From positions 1-37,348 of the forward strand of contig JALHMO010000064.1 in NCBI GenBank assembly GCA_022844015.1: a DNA stretch of 37,348 nt, written 5' to 3'. Every line of letters begins with the position of its first letter. The first letter of the stretch is position 1. Below are positions 8,393 through 16,601 of this stretch, in pieces. Position numbers and translations under genes: made by a program. The DNA is from Reyranella sp. (GTDB lineage Bacteria; Pseudomonadota; Alphaproteobacteria; Reyranellales; Reyranellaceae). A model generated the notes under the pieces. It did not search any database, was not told the DNA's origin, and saw nothing but the letters and a program-made list of their open reading frames with translations.

Positions 8393-8556
8393 GATCCCTC
8401 CTTCGTTGTGCCCGTCATCCGGGAACGCGAGGCGCAGGGACCAGGTTGCAGACGCGAGCGGGCCCTTGCCGGCAAGCCCTGGTCCGCGAAACACGCTTCG
8501 AGCATAGCACGCCGGGCCGCGCGTGCCGAGACGACAGACGGCGACCGGACGGGCGG

Positions 8557-8820
8557 TTAGTCGCCGGCAGCCACCGCGCTGTTTGCGGCGCCGGGTTGGG
8601 CGGGTGCCGCCGGGCGCACCACGCGATGGGTAACCATGCGATGGTGGAGCGCCCTGACGGTGTCGCTGCCGCGGGTCAGGCAGAGCCAGGGGAAGAGGCC
8701 GTGCACGAAGCAGGCGAGGCTGCCCAGCAGCATGCGGCCGCCGAAGCCGAAGGCCATGCCCATGTGCTGCAGGTAGGTCTCGTTGACCGAGCCAGGGTGA
8801 TCGGTGAAGCGGCGAAGCAT
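8557..8820 (-). CDS. DUF6356 family protein
   Basis: An 87-residue protein beginning MLRRFTDHPGSVNETYLQHM, then a hydrophobic stretch AFGFGGRMLLGSLACFVHGLFPWL and a second amphipathic part ending in a low-complexity Ala/Pro tail. This pattern is that of DUF6356, a small family common in alphaproteobacteria with no assigned function. The hydrophobic segment suggests a membrane-associated protein. Start ATG 8820 begins the conserved sequence. It is divergent from the Lrp-type regulator, with 89 bases between the starts, so the two may share a control region. Confidence 0.75.
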   Translation of the reverse strand: MLRRFTDHPGSVNETYLQHMGMAFGFGGRMLLGSLACFVHGLFPWLCLTRGSDTVRALHHRMVTHRVVRPAAPAQPGAANSAVAAGD

Positions 8821-8909
8821 CGTCGAAGTGTATCGGCATGGCCGAAAAACGGGTTGCTACGTTTGCGCCGAATCACGTTAGGGTGAGAAAATTTTTCCCG
8901 GAGACGGGC

Positions 8910-9389
8910 ATGGCTGAGAAACTGCATCTGGATTCGTTCGACAGGAAGATTCTCGATTGCCTGCAGGACGACGCCGCCATGGCGCTGGCCGAGGTCGCGC
9001 GCCGGGTCGGGCTCTCGACCACGCCGTGCTGGCGTCGCATCAACCGCCTGCAGGCGGCGGGCATCATCCGCAGCCGGGTGGCGCTGCTCGACCGCAAGGC
9101 GGTGAATGCCGGCGTCACCGTGTTCGTGGCGGTGCGCACCGCCCAGCACAACGCCCAGTGGCTCGGCCGCTTCGCCAAGGCGGTGGCGTCGTTCCCCGAG
9201 GTCATGGACTGCTACCGGATGAGCGGCGAGATCGACTACCTGATCCGCCTGGCGCTGCCCGACATCGAGGCCTACGACGCCTTCTACAAGCGCCTGATCG
9301 CCAAGATCGAGCTCAGCGACGTCACCTCGATGTTCGCCATGGAGGAGATCAAGTCCACCACGCGGCTCCCGCTTCACTACCTCCCCTAG
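8910..9389 (+). CDS. Lrp/AsnC-family transcriptional regulator
   Basis: A 159-residue regulator. Residues 6-65 form the AsnC-type helix-turn-helix (LDSFDRKILDCLQDD, LAEVARRVGLSTTPCWRRINRL, GIIRSRVALLD), and residues 70-155 the RAM effector-binding domain (VTVFVAVRTAQHN, VMDCYRMSGEIDYLIRLALPD). Such proteins form octamers that respond to amino acids. ATG 8910 is preferred to ATG 8838 because GGAG stands just before it and the conserved domain begins there. AT-rich DNA at about 8880-8900 (GAGAAAATTTTTCCC) is partly symmetric and could be an autoregulatory site. The next gene, a 2-hydroxyacid dehydrogenase, is 62 bases downstream in the same direction and is a plausible target. Confidence 0.92.
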   Translation: MAEKLHLDSFDRKILDCLQDDAAMALAEVARRVGLSTTPCWRRINRLQAAGIIRSRVALLDRKAVNAGVTVFVAVRTAQHNAQWLGRFAKAVASFPEVMDCYRMSGEIDYLIRLALPDIEAYDAFYKRLIAKIELSDVTSMFAMEEIKSTTRLPLHYLP

Positions 9390-9451
9390 CATCGGCCGGT
9401 TCACGGCCCTAGGATCGCCGCCGTTCGCAAGCTGTGACCGCAGGGGAAACG

Positions 9452-10444
9452 ATGACCACGGGCAATTCCGGCAAGAACCGCAAGAAGGTGCTGATCGTCG
9501 GCCGCATGCCGCAGGCCGGGCTCGACGTGCTGAAGACGCGCGACGACGTCGATTACGAGATCCTGACCGACGATTCGGTGCCCTCGCTGCATCCCAAGCT
9601 CAAGGACGCCAATGCCGTCACCCTGGGCGCCACGCCGTTCCGCCAGGCCGAGCTCGATGCGGCGCCCGGCATGATGGTGGTGGCCCGGCTCGGCGTCGGC
9701 TTCGATGCCGTCGAGATCCCGGCGCTCAACAAGCGCAAGATCCCGCTGATGACCACCGGCATCGCCAACTCCGTCTCGGTCGCCGAGCATGCCATGTACA
9801 TGCTGCTCGCCTCGGCGCGGCTGGTGAAGAAGATGGACCGCTTCGTGCGCGACAACGCCTGGGGCCAGCGCCTGGCCGACCTGCCGTCGGATCTCTTCGG
9901 CAAGTCGATCCTGGTGGTCGGCATGGGTCGCATCGGATCGCGCACGGTGAAGCGCAGCGTCGCCTTCGAGATGGACGTCTACGTGATCGACCCCAACATC
10001 TCCGCGGCCGAGATCGAGAAGGCCGGGGCGAAGAAGGTGACCGACCTCGAGGCGATCCTGCCCAAGGTCGATTTCGTGTCGATCCACTGCCCGAAATCGC
10101 CCGAGACCATCGACATGTTCAACGCCGAGACCCTGGCGCTGATGAAGCCCGACGCCTTCCTGGTGAATACCGCGCGCGGCGGCATCATCAACGAGGAGGC
10201 GCTCTACACCGCGCTCGCCACCGGCAAGCTGCGCGGCGCCGGCCTCGACGTGCTCGACCGCGAGCCGCCCGACCCGTCCAACAAGCTGTTCGGCCTGGAG
10301 AACGTCATCTTCAGCCCGCACATGGCCGGCGTCACCAAGGAAGCGAGCGACCGCATGGCGCAGACCGCCATCGAGAACATCCTGAGCGTCTTCGACGGCC
10401 GCACCAACGCCGCCAACGTCGTCAACAAGGAAGTGCTGGGGTAG
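9452..10444 (+). CDS. D-2-hydroxyacid dehydrogenase family protein
   Basis: A 330-residue NAD(P)-dependent oxidoreductase interconverting 2-oxoacids and D-2-hydroxyacids. The Rossmann fingerprint GMGRIGS is at 157-163 with Asp180 at the end of the second strand (VYVID), which favours NAD. The catalytic Arg242 (NTARGG), Glu271 (DREPPD) and His290 (SPHMAGVT) are all present. Start ATG 9452 is preceded by AGGGG; a GTG at 9434 is a weaker alternative. It follows the Lrp-type regulator closely, suggesting amino-acid-linked control. It differs from the second dehydrogenase of this family at 35566, so it is not a recent duplicate. The substrate is unknown; a phosphoglycerate or hydroxypyruvate role cannot be excluded. 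Confidence 0.9.
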   Translation: MTTGNSGKNRKKVLIVGRMPQAGLDVLKTRDDVDYEILTDDSVPSLHPKLKDANAVTLGATPFRQAELDAAPGMMVVARLGVGFDAVEIPALNKRKIPLMTTGIANSVSVAEHAMYMLLASARLVKKMDRFVRDNAWGQRLADLPSDLFGKSILVVGMGRIGSRTVKRSVAFEMDVYVIDPNISAAEIEKAGAKKVTDLEAILPKVDFVSIHCPKSPETIDMFNAETLALMKPDAFLVNTARGGIINEEALYTALATGKLRGAGLDVLDREPPDPSNKLFGLENVIFSPHMAGVTKEASDRMAQTAIENILSVFDGRTNAANVVNKEVLG

Positions 10445-10500
10445 GCCCTGCTCATGTTCCTCTCTCCCGCCAGGGCAGGGGCATTGGGACATTCCGTTTT

Positions 10501-10626
10501 CTCCGTCATCCCGAGCGGAGCCGAGCACAGCGAGGCGTAGTCGAGGGAACCTTCTTGTGGATGCCGCAACAAGAAAGGTCCCTCGACTACGCCTCGCTGT
10601 GCTCGGCTCCGCTCGGGATGACGGAG
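10501..10626. repeat. Palindromic intergenic repeat, family 2 (CGTCATCCCGAGCGG)
   Basis: Arms 10501-10558 and 10569-10626 are inverted copies; the outer 48 bases match perfectly and the inner part has a small offset. Related copies lie at 18331-18452 and 30080-30223, and a shortened one at 24568-24637 inside mdcB. The ACAAGAAAGGTCCCTC inner module is shared by the three intergenic copies. Confidence 0.93.
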
Positions 10627-10733
10627 GTTCTGTGCTTCGATGGCGTCCTCCCCGCGCTTCGCGCAGGGAGGACAACAACATGAAGTGTGAATTCAGCAGC
10701 CCTATCGGGGGGAGAGGAGCACGAGGGCCAGTG

Positions 10734-10952
10734 CTACGTCTCCGCCAGATCGTCGATCTCGTCGTCGGTCGGGAAGCGGCCGGTCGTGCTGCGCGTGTAC
10801 TCGAGCTTGCCGTCGACGGTAACGTCGAACTGGCCGGACCTGCCGACCTTCAACTCGATGTCGGCGGCGGCGAGCTTCTGGAGGCGATCCCTCACCCGGA
10901 GGGCCTGCGGCTTGTAGCCTCAAGCACCGCAATATTCGATCAGGACTTTCAT
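10734..10952 (-). CDS. SelW-like (Rdx family) selenoprotein with in-frame UGA
   Basis: Reading from ATG 10952, the codons give MKVLIEYCGA, then TGA at 10920-10922, then GYKPQALRVRDRLQK and on to TAG 10734-10736. The product is 72 residues if UGA is selenocysteine. The motif CGAUGYK, Cys8 to Sec11, is the CxxU redox site of selenoprotein W, which is CGAUGYK in mammals. Downstream of the UGA the family continues intact (QKLAAADIELKVGRSGQFDVTV in pieces, DGKLEYTR, TGRFPTDDEI), so the reading frame is under selection past the UGA. Rdx proteins have a thioredoxin-like fold and act in thiol redox reactions. A hairpin at 10882-10906 fits a bacterial SECIS. Read conventionally, the gene would yield a useless 10-residue peptide, so annotation would normally miss it. 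It is divergent from the aldo/keto reductase. Confidence 0.85.
10882..10906 (-). promoter_or_regulatory. Candidate bacterial SECIS hairpin
   Basis: On the minus strand, 13 bases after the UGA, AGG / CCCTC / loop CGGGT / GAGGG / bulge ATCG / CCT can fold as a five-pair upper stem with a five-base loop and a three-pair lower stem across the bulge. The loop begins 22 bases after UGA and has G in its second position. Position and loop fit the general bacterial SECIS form recognised by SelB. Inference from pairing by eye only. Confidence 0.55.
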
Positions 10953-11000
10953 GCCCCGAAGGTGGGATCTTATGCTCGCGCCAGCAAGGGGGAATCTCTC

Positions 11001-11981
11001 ATGAAGTACGGACCGCTCGGCCGCTCGGGCCTGATCGTCAGCCGCATCTGCCTCGGCGGCAACTCGTGGGGCGCCAAGGGCAATCGCGGCTGGGGCAAGT
11101 TCGACGAGGTCGAGGCGCCAGCCTATTTCAAGCGCGCGCTCGACGTCGGCATCACCTTTTTCGACACGGCCGACGCCTACAATGCCGGCCGGTCGGAGGA
11201 GATCATGGGCGCCACGCTCCTGAAGACGACCCGGCGCGAGAACATCGTGCTGTCGACCAAGGTCGGCATCCGCATGAGCAAGGCCGAGAACGATTTCGGC
11301 ACCGGCCGCAAGCACCTGATGGCCGCGATCGACGAGCAGCTCCGGCGCCTGCAGACCGACTACATCGACGTCTACCAGGTCCACCGCCTCGACCCGCACA
11401 CGCCGATGGAAGAAACCATGTACACGCTCGACCAGATCGTTCGCTCGGGCAAGGTGCGCTACATCGGCGGCTCGACCATGCCGGCTTACAAGTTCGCCCA
11501 GATGATCATGCTCGCCGACTGGAAGGGCTACGCCCGCCCGATAGCGATGCAGAACCTCTACAATCTCGTCCAGCGCGAGGAGGAGAACGAGATGAACCGG
11601 CTGTGCCACGAGCAGGGCGTCGGCCTGATCCCGTACTCGCCGCTGGCGCGCGGCTTCCTGGCAGGCAACCGCAGCCGCGACGGAGGCGGCGCCACCGAGC
11701 GCTCGAGGAACGACGCCCAGGTGCGCGCCGGCACCTACCGCGACTGCGACTGGGAGATCGTCGAGCGGGTCAAGAAAGTCGCCCTCGGCAAGAACGCCTC
11801 GCCCGCCCAGACCGCGTTAGCCTGGCTGCTCGCCAAGCCCTACATGGGCGCGCCCATCATCGGCGCCACCGATCTCGACCAGCTGAGCTCAGCCGCCAAG
11901 GCGACGGAGGTCACGCTCACCGCCGACGAGTGCAAGCTGCTCGAGGAACCGTACCAGTTGCGCGTGTCGCCGGTGAGCTGA
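11001..11981 (+). CDS. Aldo/keto reductase
   Basis: A 326-residue NADPH-dependent oxidoreductase of the AKR superfamily (tyrosine-auxotrophy/YajO-like group). The catalytic tetrad is complete: Asp55 and Tyr60 (FFDTADAY), Lys87 (STKVG) and His128 (YQVHRLD). The cofactor part is seen in IPYSPLARGFLAG and PIIGATDLDQL. ATG 11001 opens with MKYGPLGRSGLIVSRICLGG, the usual AKR start. The C-terminus (LLEEPYQLRVSPVS) departs from a normal AKR tail exactly where RHS-like DNA begins on the other strand, so the last few residues were probably replaced by a rearrangement. It diverges from the SelW-like gene with 48 bases between starts; a shared redox role is possible but unproven. Confidence 0.9.
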   Translation: MKYGPLGRSGLIVSRICLGGNSWGAKGNRGWGKFDEVEAPAYFKRALDVGITFFDTADAYNAGRSEEIMGATLLKTTRRENIVLSTKVGIRMSKAENDFGTGRKHLMAAIDEQLRRLQTDYIDVYQVHRLDPHTPMEETMYTLDQIVRSGKVRYIGGSTMPAYKFAQMIMLADWKGYARPIAMQNLYNLVQREEENEMNRLCHEQGVGLIPYSPLARGFLAGNRSRDGGGATERSRNDAQVRAGTYRDCDWEIVERVKKVALGKNASPAQTALAWLLAKPYMGAPIIGATDLDQLSSAAKATEVTLTADECKLLEEPYQLRVSPVS

Positions 11982-11984
11982 ACG

Positions 11985-13110
11985 TCTGCAGCAGCCGGCC
12001 GTCGGCATCGTAGCTGTTGGTGGTGACGATGCCGCCGGGCGGCATCGTACTCCGAGCGCGTGACGTTGCCGTTGGGATCGGTCAGCGAGACGGCATCGCC
12101 CCGTGAGTTGTAGCCGTAGGTGGTCGTGCGGTTGAGCCGGCCCGGCCCGGCATCCTCGACCATCGACAGGCGGTTGCCGGCCTCGTCGTAAGTGAAGGTG
12201 GTGACCGTGCCCAGCAGATCGGTGATCGATGCCACCTGGCCCAACGCGGTGTAGCTGTAGCGTGCGCGCGGCTTGAGGCCAGTGCTGGCACTGTCGGGCA
12301 CGATCGAGGCGACGTTGCCGTTGGCCGGATCGTAGGTCACGGTCGTCACCTGCCCGGCCAGAACGATGGGTGTCGGCGGCCCGGTGACCGTGATCGGCTT
12401 GTTGACGGTCGGATCGTAGACGTAGCTGGTGACGGTCGTCGTCGTCTGGTCCTTGCCGACGCGGGTCACGCTCTTGACGTTGTTGGCCCACGGATTGACG
12501 GTCGCCTCGTAGGCCAGGCGCACGCAATCCCGTCCCGTGGCGGGCGCAATGAGAGGAATGGCGGCCGTGCACATGCCTCCCGGCTCCGCGTCGTAGCCTT
12601 CCGGCAGCGTGGTCGAGAGCGGCCGGTCGAGGCCGTCGTAGGTCATCTTGGTCACCAGGTTGAGGCCGGCCTGGTCCTGGATGTCGAGCTGCGCCTTGCC
12701 GCGCGCATTGTAATAGAGCACGTGCTGGGTGCCGTGGGGGTCGATCTCCTCGCTGCGGTAGCCGGCGAAGAAGTAGCTCCAGGTAGCGCCGTGTAGGCGT
12801 AGGAGACGCTGCGCCCGGTATTGTCGCTCACCGTGGTGAGCTGCCTGGTCCCGTTGTAGGCGAGCGTCAGGGTGCGGCCGAGGCCATTGCTCACGCCGGT
12901 CGGCAGCGGCGGGGTCGAGCCGTCGTAGGCGAGGGTGGCGGTCACACCCGACGGCGCGACCCAGGTCGAAAGGTTGCCGTTGGCGTCGAAGGTGAGTGTC
13001 GTGGCGTCCTTGTACTTCAGCGTATAGGCGTTGCCGTCGAGGCTGAGCCGGCTCGACGAGCCCAGTCGCGGATTGTAGGTGCCGTCGATCAGCTTGACGA
13101 ACTGCGGCCT
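11985..13110 (-). pseudogene. RHS/YD-repeat protein fragment, frameshifted remnant
   Basis: The minus strand encodes typical YD repeats: YTALGQVASITDLLGTVTTF, TYDEAGNRLSMVEDA, YGYNSRGDAVSLTDPNGNVT, and further upstream SRLSLDGNAYTLKYKDAT and DANGNLSTWV. These lie in different frames: one frame from about 13107 to 12785, a second from about 12785 to 12040, and a third after about 12040 (TTNSYDADGRLLQT). No N-terminal secretion or envelope part and no conserved RHS core end or toxin is present. RHS proteins are large secreted or surface polymorphic toxins. This piece is a dead internal fragment of about 370 codons, presumably brought in by recombination. The edges are uncertain; the 3' edge abuts the altered end of the aldo/keto reductase. 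Confidence 0.85.
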
Positions 13111-13151
13111 CCGCGCTGGCCGGGACCGTCCGGCGCAGGCCCAGCACGCGC

Positions 13152-13192
13152 TTGACAGATGCGATCTGATAGTTAACCTATCGGTTAACTAT
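13152..13192 (+). promoter_or_regulatory. Promoter with a perfect operator palindrome upstream of the GST gene
   Basis: TTGACA at 13152-13157 is a consensus -35 box, followed after 16 bases by a weak -10-like TAACCT at 13174-13179. Over the -10 region lies ATAGTTAACC-TATC-GGTTAACTAT (13169-13192), perfect 10-base arms with a 4-base spacer. It is strikingly AT-rich for this genome and shaped like a dimeric ArsR- or TetR-type operator. No regulator gene of those families is in the window. Confidence 0.65.
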
Positions 13193-13292
13193 AGGTCGGA
13201 TCGACCGCCACGTCGGCGCGGACCGGGCTTGCGAGCGGCTTGCGTCTCGATGGGCCGGGGACTGCGCGGTGGCCTTTGCCAAGGAGTGCGAC

Positions 13293-13937
13293 ATGATCAC
13301 CATCTCTGCTTTCAAGTGGGTTCCGGAATTTGCCCAGGGCCAGGTGCGCGACCTGCGGGCGCGCTGGGCGCTGGAGGAGGCCGGGCTGCCCTACAGGACA
13401 CGGCTGCTCGAGCTGGGCGACCAGGAAAAGCCGGACTACCGCGCCCTGCAGCCCTTCGGGCAGGTGCCCGTCCTCGAGGAAGACGGCCTCGTCCTGTTCG
13501 AGTCCGGCGCCATCGTGCTCTACATCGGCGAACGGAGCGAGGCGCTCCTGCCGCGTGACACGGATGCGCGTCACCGTGCGACGCAGTGGCTGATCGCGGC
13601 CCTCAACTCGGTCGAGCCTTTCGTCATGAACGTCGCCTTGATCGATATCTTCTACGCCAACGAGGAATGGGCGAAGCTGCGTCGGCCCGGGGCGGTGGAG
13701 TTCGTTCAGAAGCGCCTGAGCGCCCTCTCCCGGTCGCTCGGCGACAAGCCCTATCTCGACGGCGACCGATTCACGGCGGGCGATCTGATGATGGCGACCG
13801 TGCTGCGAATCCTCGGGCACACCGACATCGTCAAAGGCGAGCAGCGTCTCGCTGCTTACGTCGACCGCTGCACCGCGCGGCCTGCCTTCAAGCGTGCCCT
13901 CGATGCGCAGATTGGAGACTTCAGGCAGGCGGCTTGA
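13293..13937 (+). CDS. Glutathione S-transferase family protein
   Basis: A 214-residue cytosolic GST. Residues 1-80 have the thioredoxin-like domain: WALEEAGLPYRTRLLELG, then QPFGQVPVLEEDGLVLFESGA in two parts with the cis-Pro (VP) and the ES pair that binds the gamma-glutamyl group. Residues 90-205 are the helical domain, with the N-capping motif seen in FTAGDLMMATVLRIL. Start ATG 13293 follows AAGGAG at 13281-13286; a GTG at 13269 is less likely. The promoter about 100 bases upstream carries an operator palindrome, so it is likely induced when a repressor is released. The substrate is not deducible. Confidence 0.9.
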   Translation: MITISAFKWVPEFAQGQVRDLRARWALEEAGLPYRTRLLELGDQEKPDYRALQPFGQVPVLEEDGLVLFESGAIVLYIGERSEALLPRDTDARHRATQWLIAALNSVEPFVMNVALIDIFYANEEWAKLRRPGAVEFVQKRLSALSRSLGDKPYLDGDRFTAGDLMMATVLRILGHTDIVKGEQRLAAYVDRCTARPAFKRALDAQIGDFRQAA

Positions 13938-13975
13938 CGGCAGTGTTTCGACTGTCAGACGGATCGCGGCGAACG

Positions 13976-15211
13976 TCACCCGCGCCGCTCGGCAGCGAGC
14001 TCCCGCCGCCGGATCGCCTGCGCGAACCACAGGGCGAGCGCCGGCAGGACGATTGCTGCGGCCCAGAAGACCGGCGTCGCGCCCCAGCGGTCGACCACGG
14101 GGGCGGCGAGCGGGACGCCGATCGCCTGGCCGATGAACAGGCAGAGCGCGAACAGCGCCATGCCGGCGCCGCGCGCCTGCGGCGCCATCTGCGTGCCGTG
14201 GACCTGCAGCGTGTTGTGCAGCATGTAGAACGACACGCCCGCCACCACGATGGCGGCAAACTCGAGCTCGGCCGACGGCGCCAGCGCCATGCCGGCAAAG
14301 GCGAGGCCGAGCCCGATGCCGCCCCAGATGCACAGGCCGCGCTCGCCGAGCAGGCGCACGAGCTGGGGCGCCACCATGACGTAGAGGAAGCCGCCGGCTC
14401 CGAACGCGGCGACGGCGAGCCCGACGGCGGCGAAGCCCAGCCCGAAGCGGTGATGCAGGTCGGCGCCGACGAATGTGAAGGCGCCCCAGAACATGCCGCC
14501 TTCCAGTGCCACGACCAGGATCACCGTGACGGCCCAGCGCCGGCGCAGGACGCCGAGCATCTGGCCCACCATCGAGCCCGCGGCCTGCTGGCCGCGCCGG
14601 GCGATGGCGGGACGCGCGATCATGACGGCGAGCAGGGCGCCGCCGGCCGCGACGTAGATTGCCGCCAGCACCCAGAAAACGGCGCGCCAGCCCAGCCAGT
14701 CGCCGATCGCGCCACCCAGCGCCGCGCCGGTCATCAGGCCGAGCGTCTGGCCCGTGAGGAAGCGCGCCAGGGTCGCCTGGCGGCGCTCGTAGCTCACGTT
14801 GTCGCCTACCCAGGCGATGGCGAGCGGGATGATCGCCGAGCTGGTGACGCCCGTCAGGAAGCGCGCCATCGTGAGCAGGCCGAGCGAGGAGGCAAGCGCG
14901 GCGAGGATGCAGCACAGCGCGGCGGCGATGCAGGCCAGCGCCACCACCGGCATCTTGCCGTAGCGATCGCCGAACGGGCCGTGCACCAGCACGAACACGC
15001 CGTTGGCGAACAGGAAGGCGGTGGCGGCGATCGAGGCCTCGCCGACCGTGACGGCGAAGGCGCCGGCGAGCTGGACGAGCAGCGGGTCGACGACGCGCAT
15101 GCTGGCGGCGGAGGCGAAGGCCGCGACGGACAGCAGGACGATGGCGAGCGTGGGAGCTGGGGTGGGGGCGAGCGGGAATCGAGGCCGCGAACCGGCGGCG
15201 GGTACTGACAT
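13976..15211 (-). CDS. MFS-family transporter (drug/metabolite efflux type)
   Basis: A 411-residue inner-membrane protein with about twelve hydrophobic helices. The MFS motif A between helices 2 and 3 is visible as GPFGDRYGKMPV, and helix 4 has RFLTGVTSSAIIPLAIAWVGD, with an Arg near its start. After helix 5, ALGGAIGDWLGWRAVFWVLA is the motif C-like segment of proton-coupled antiporters, which points to export. The first 20 residues are a Pro-rich cytoplasmic tail. It ends 38 bases from the stop of the convergent GST gene and diverges from the TerC gene, with 57 bases between the starts. The substrate is unknown. Confidence 0.88.
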   Translation of the reverse strand: MSVPAAGSRPRFPLAPTPAPTLAIVLLSVAAFASAASMRVVDPLLVQLAGAFAVTVGEASIAATAFLFANGVFVLVHGPFGDRYGKMPVVALACIAAALCCILAALASSLGLLTMARFLTGVTSSAIIPLAIAWVGDNVSYERRQATLARFLTGQTLGLMTGAALGGAIGDWLGWRAVFWVLAAIYVAAGGALLAVMIARPAIARRGQQAAGSMVGQMLGVLRRRWAVTVILVVALEGGMFWGAFTFVGADLHHRFGLGFAAVGLAVAAFGAGGFLYVMVAPQLVRLLGERGLCIWGGIGLGLAFAGMALAPSAELEFAAIVVAGVSFYMLHNTLQVHGTQMAPQARGAGMALFALCLFIGQAIGVPLAAPVVDRWGATPVFWAAAIVLPALALWFAQAIRRRELAAERRG

Positions 15212-15268
15212 TGGCCGCGGGCTTAGCGGCTCGCCGTCACAAAAGAAAGGCCTGTCGAGGTCGCGGCG

Positions 15269-16021
15269 ATGACCTATCGTGCCGCGATGGAAGAAATCGG
15301 TGCCCTCCTTGTCGATCCGGCCGCCTGGGCCGCCCTCGCCACGCTGGTGGTCATGGAGGTCGTCCTCGGCATCGACAACCTGATCTTCATCTCGATCCTA
15401 ACCAACAAGCTGCCGGAGCATCAGCGCTCGCGTACGCGCAAGATCGGCATCGGCCTGGCCGTGTTCCTGAGGCTCGGCCTGCTCGGCACCGTCGCCTGGA
15501 TCGCCCAGCTCACCCAGCCGCTGTTCAGCCTCTTCAATCACGATTTTTCCTGGCGCGACCTGATTCTGATCGCCGGCGGCCTGTTCCTGATCTGGAAGGC
15601 GACGGACGAGATCCATCACAACGTCACCGGCGAGCACGCCGAGAAGGAGGCGGCGAGCGTCGCCGCCGGCGTCACCCTGGTGGGCGTGATCGGCCAGATC
15701 CTGGTGCTCGACCTGGTGTTCTCCCTCGACAGCATCATCACCGCCGTCGGCATGACCAACGACATCCCCATCATGATCGTGGCGGTGGTGATCGCGGTCG
15801 GCCTGATGCTGCTGGCCGCCGATCCGCTGGCCCGCTTCATCGGCGACAACCCCACCATCGTCATGCTGGCGCTGGGCTTCCTGCTGATGATCGGCGGCAC
15901 CCTGCTGGCCGAGGGCTTCGGGGTGCACGTGCCCAAGGGCTACATCTATGCGGCCATGGCCTTCTCCGCCCTGGTCGAGGGCCTGAACATGATGGCGCGC
16001 CGCCGGCGCCGGTCGAGATAG
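15269..16021 (+). CDS. TerC-family integral membrane protein
   Basis: A 250-residue membrane protein with about seven helices. The two acidic membrane motifs of the family are present: [14 protein letters not shown] in the first helix and [15 protein letters not shown] in the middle. The aspartates in these motifs are thought to bind metal ions. A central charged loop ([13 protein letters not shown]) follows helix 3. TerC relatives are linked to manganese export and to metal loading of exported proteins, as well as tellurium resistance. ATG 15269 has a second in-frame Met at residue 7 (15287), which could be the true start. It stands alone and is not part of a ter cluster. Confidence 0.9.
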   Translation: MTYRAAMEEIGALLVDPAAWAALATLVVMEVVLGIDNLIFISILTNKLPEHQRSRTRKIGIGLAVFLRLGLLGTVAWIAQLTQPLFSLFNHDFSWRDLILIAGGLFLIWKATDEIHHNVTGEHAEKEAASVAAGVTLVGVIGQILVLDLVFSLDSIITAVGMTNDIPIMIVAVVIAVGLMLLAADPLARFIGDNPTIVMLALGFLLMIGGTLLAEGFGVHVPKGYIYAAMAFSALVEGLNMMARRRRRSR

Positions 16022-16601
16022 CGCAGGAGGGCGGCGATGGCCCGTGCGGCCACGTGGCGCCGCGCGCGCAATCGAGCGCACCCGGTGGCACGGTCCGGGC
16101 AATCGAAGTGCACGGGCGTTGGCTCAGCCCTGCAGCCAGCGGCGCGCGGCAGGATTGACGATACTCACGGGTCTCCTATGCCGGTGTCATGCTGCTGGAG
16201 ACGGATCGAGGCGGGACCAGAGCGGCGCCGGGCCGCCGTGCAATCAGTTGCACGCGCGCCGGCTCGCCAGCATGCCGCGGGTTACCGGGCCGGACCGCAA
16301 GAACGCGGCGCGAACGCAACGAAGGCCGGCGATCGGCCGTTTGCGGTCGGCCAACCCCTTGATTCCAAAGGGTCCGAACGCACCGACCGCACCGAACGCA
16401 AGAAAGCAGGGTGATTCTGTCATCGTCTTCTGGACCGCGAGCGTCTCGCTCGCTCAAGAGGGTGAGCGAGCGAGACGCTTCTGCGCGGCTCGCGCGAGGC
16501 GCGGTTGACCGCGCCGTTAGCGAACGCGCTTACGCGGTCCGGCAAAGCATGAGCATGAGATTACGCTGCGCGCCGCCTGCAAGGGAGGCTAAGCTCGCGC
16601 C
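16022..16601. other. Non-coding stretch without recognisable gene
   Basis: 580 bases between the TerC gene and the SDR gene. Open frames exist on both strands, but they have no recognisable domain and no ribosome binding site. The only clear structure is the palindrome at 16441-16478. The rest includes short GC-rich inverted pieces and no tRNA-like or rRNA-like sequence. Confidence 0.6.
16441..16478. repeat. Palindrome, family 4 (after TCTTCTGGACC)
   Basis: Perfect 16-base arms GCGTCTCGCTCGCTCA (16441-16456) and its complement (16463-16478) around a 6-base loop. The preceding TCTTCTGGACC at about 16425-16435 is shared with the element at 25906-25949, which has different arm sequences in the same arrangement. 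Confidence 0.85.

Noticed and set aside
10920..10922. UGA as a simple nonsense mutation in a dead gene
   Set aside because: The codon sits exactly at the selenocysteine position of the motif, the downstream frame is intact, and a hairpin is suitably placed. A decayed gene would not be expected to show all three.
10702..10932. A minus-strand frame over the SelW-like gene, starting with a different phase
   Set aside because: It is Arg-rich with no family match, while the SelW phase gives a precise family match on both sides of the UGA.
16022..16601. A tRNA or small RNA gene in the gap before the SDR gene
   Set aside because: I found no cloverleaf or known RNA motif. Only the palindrome is supported.
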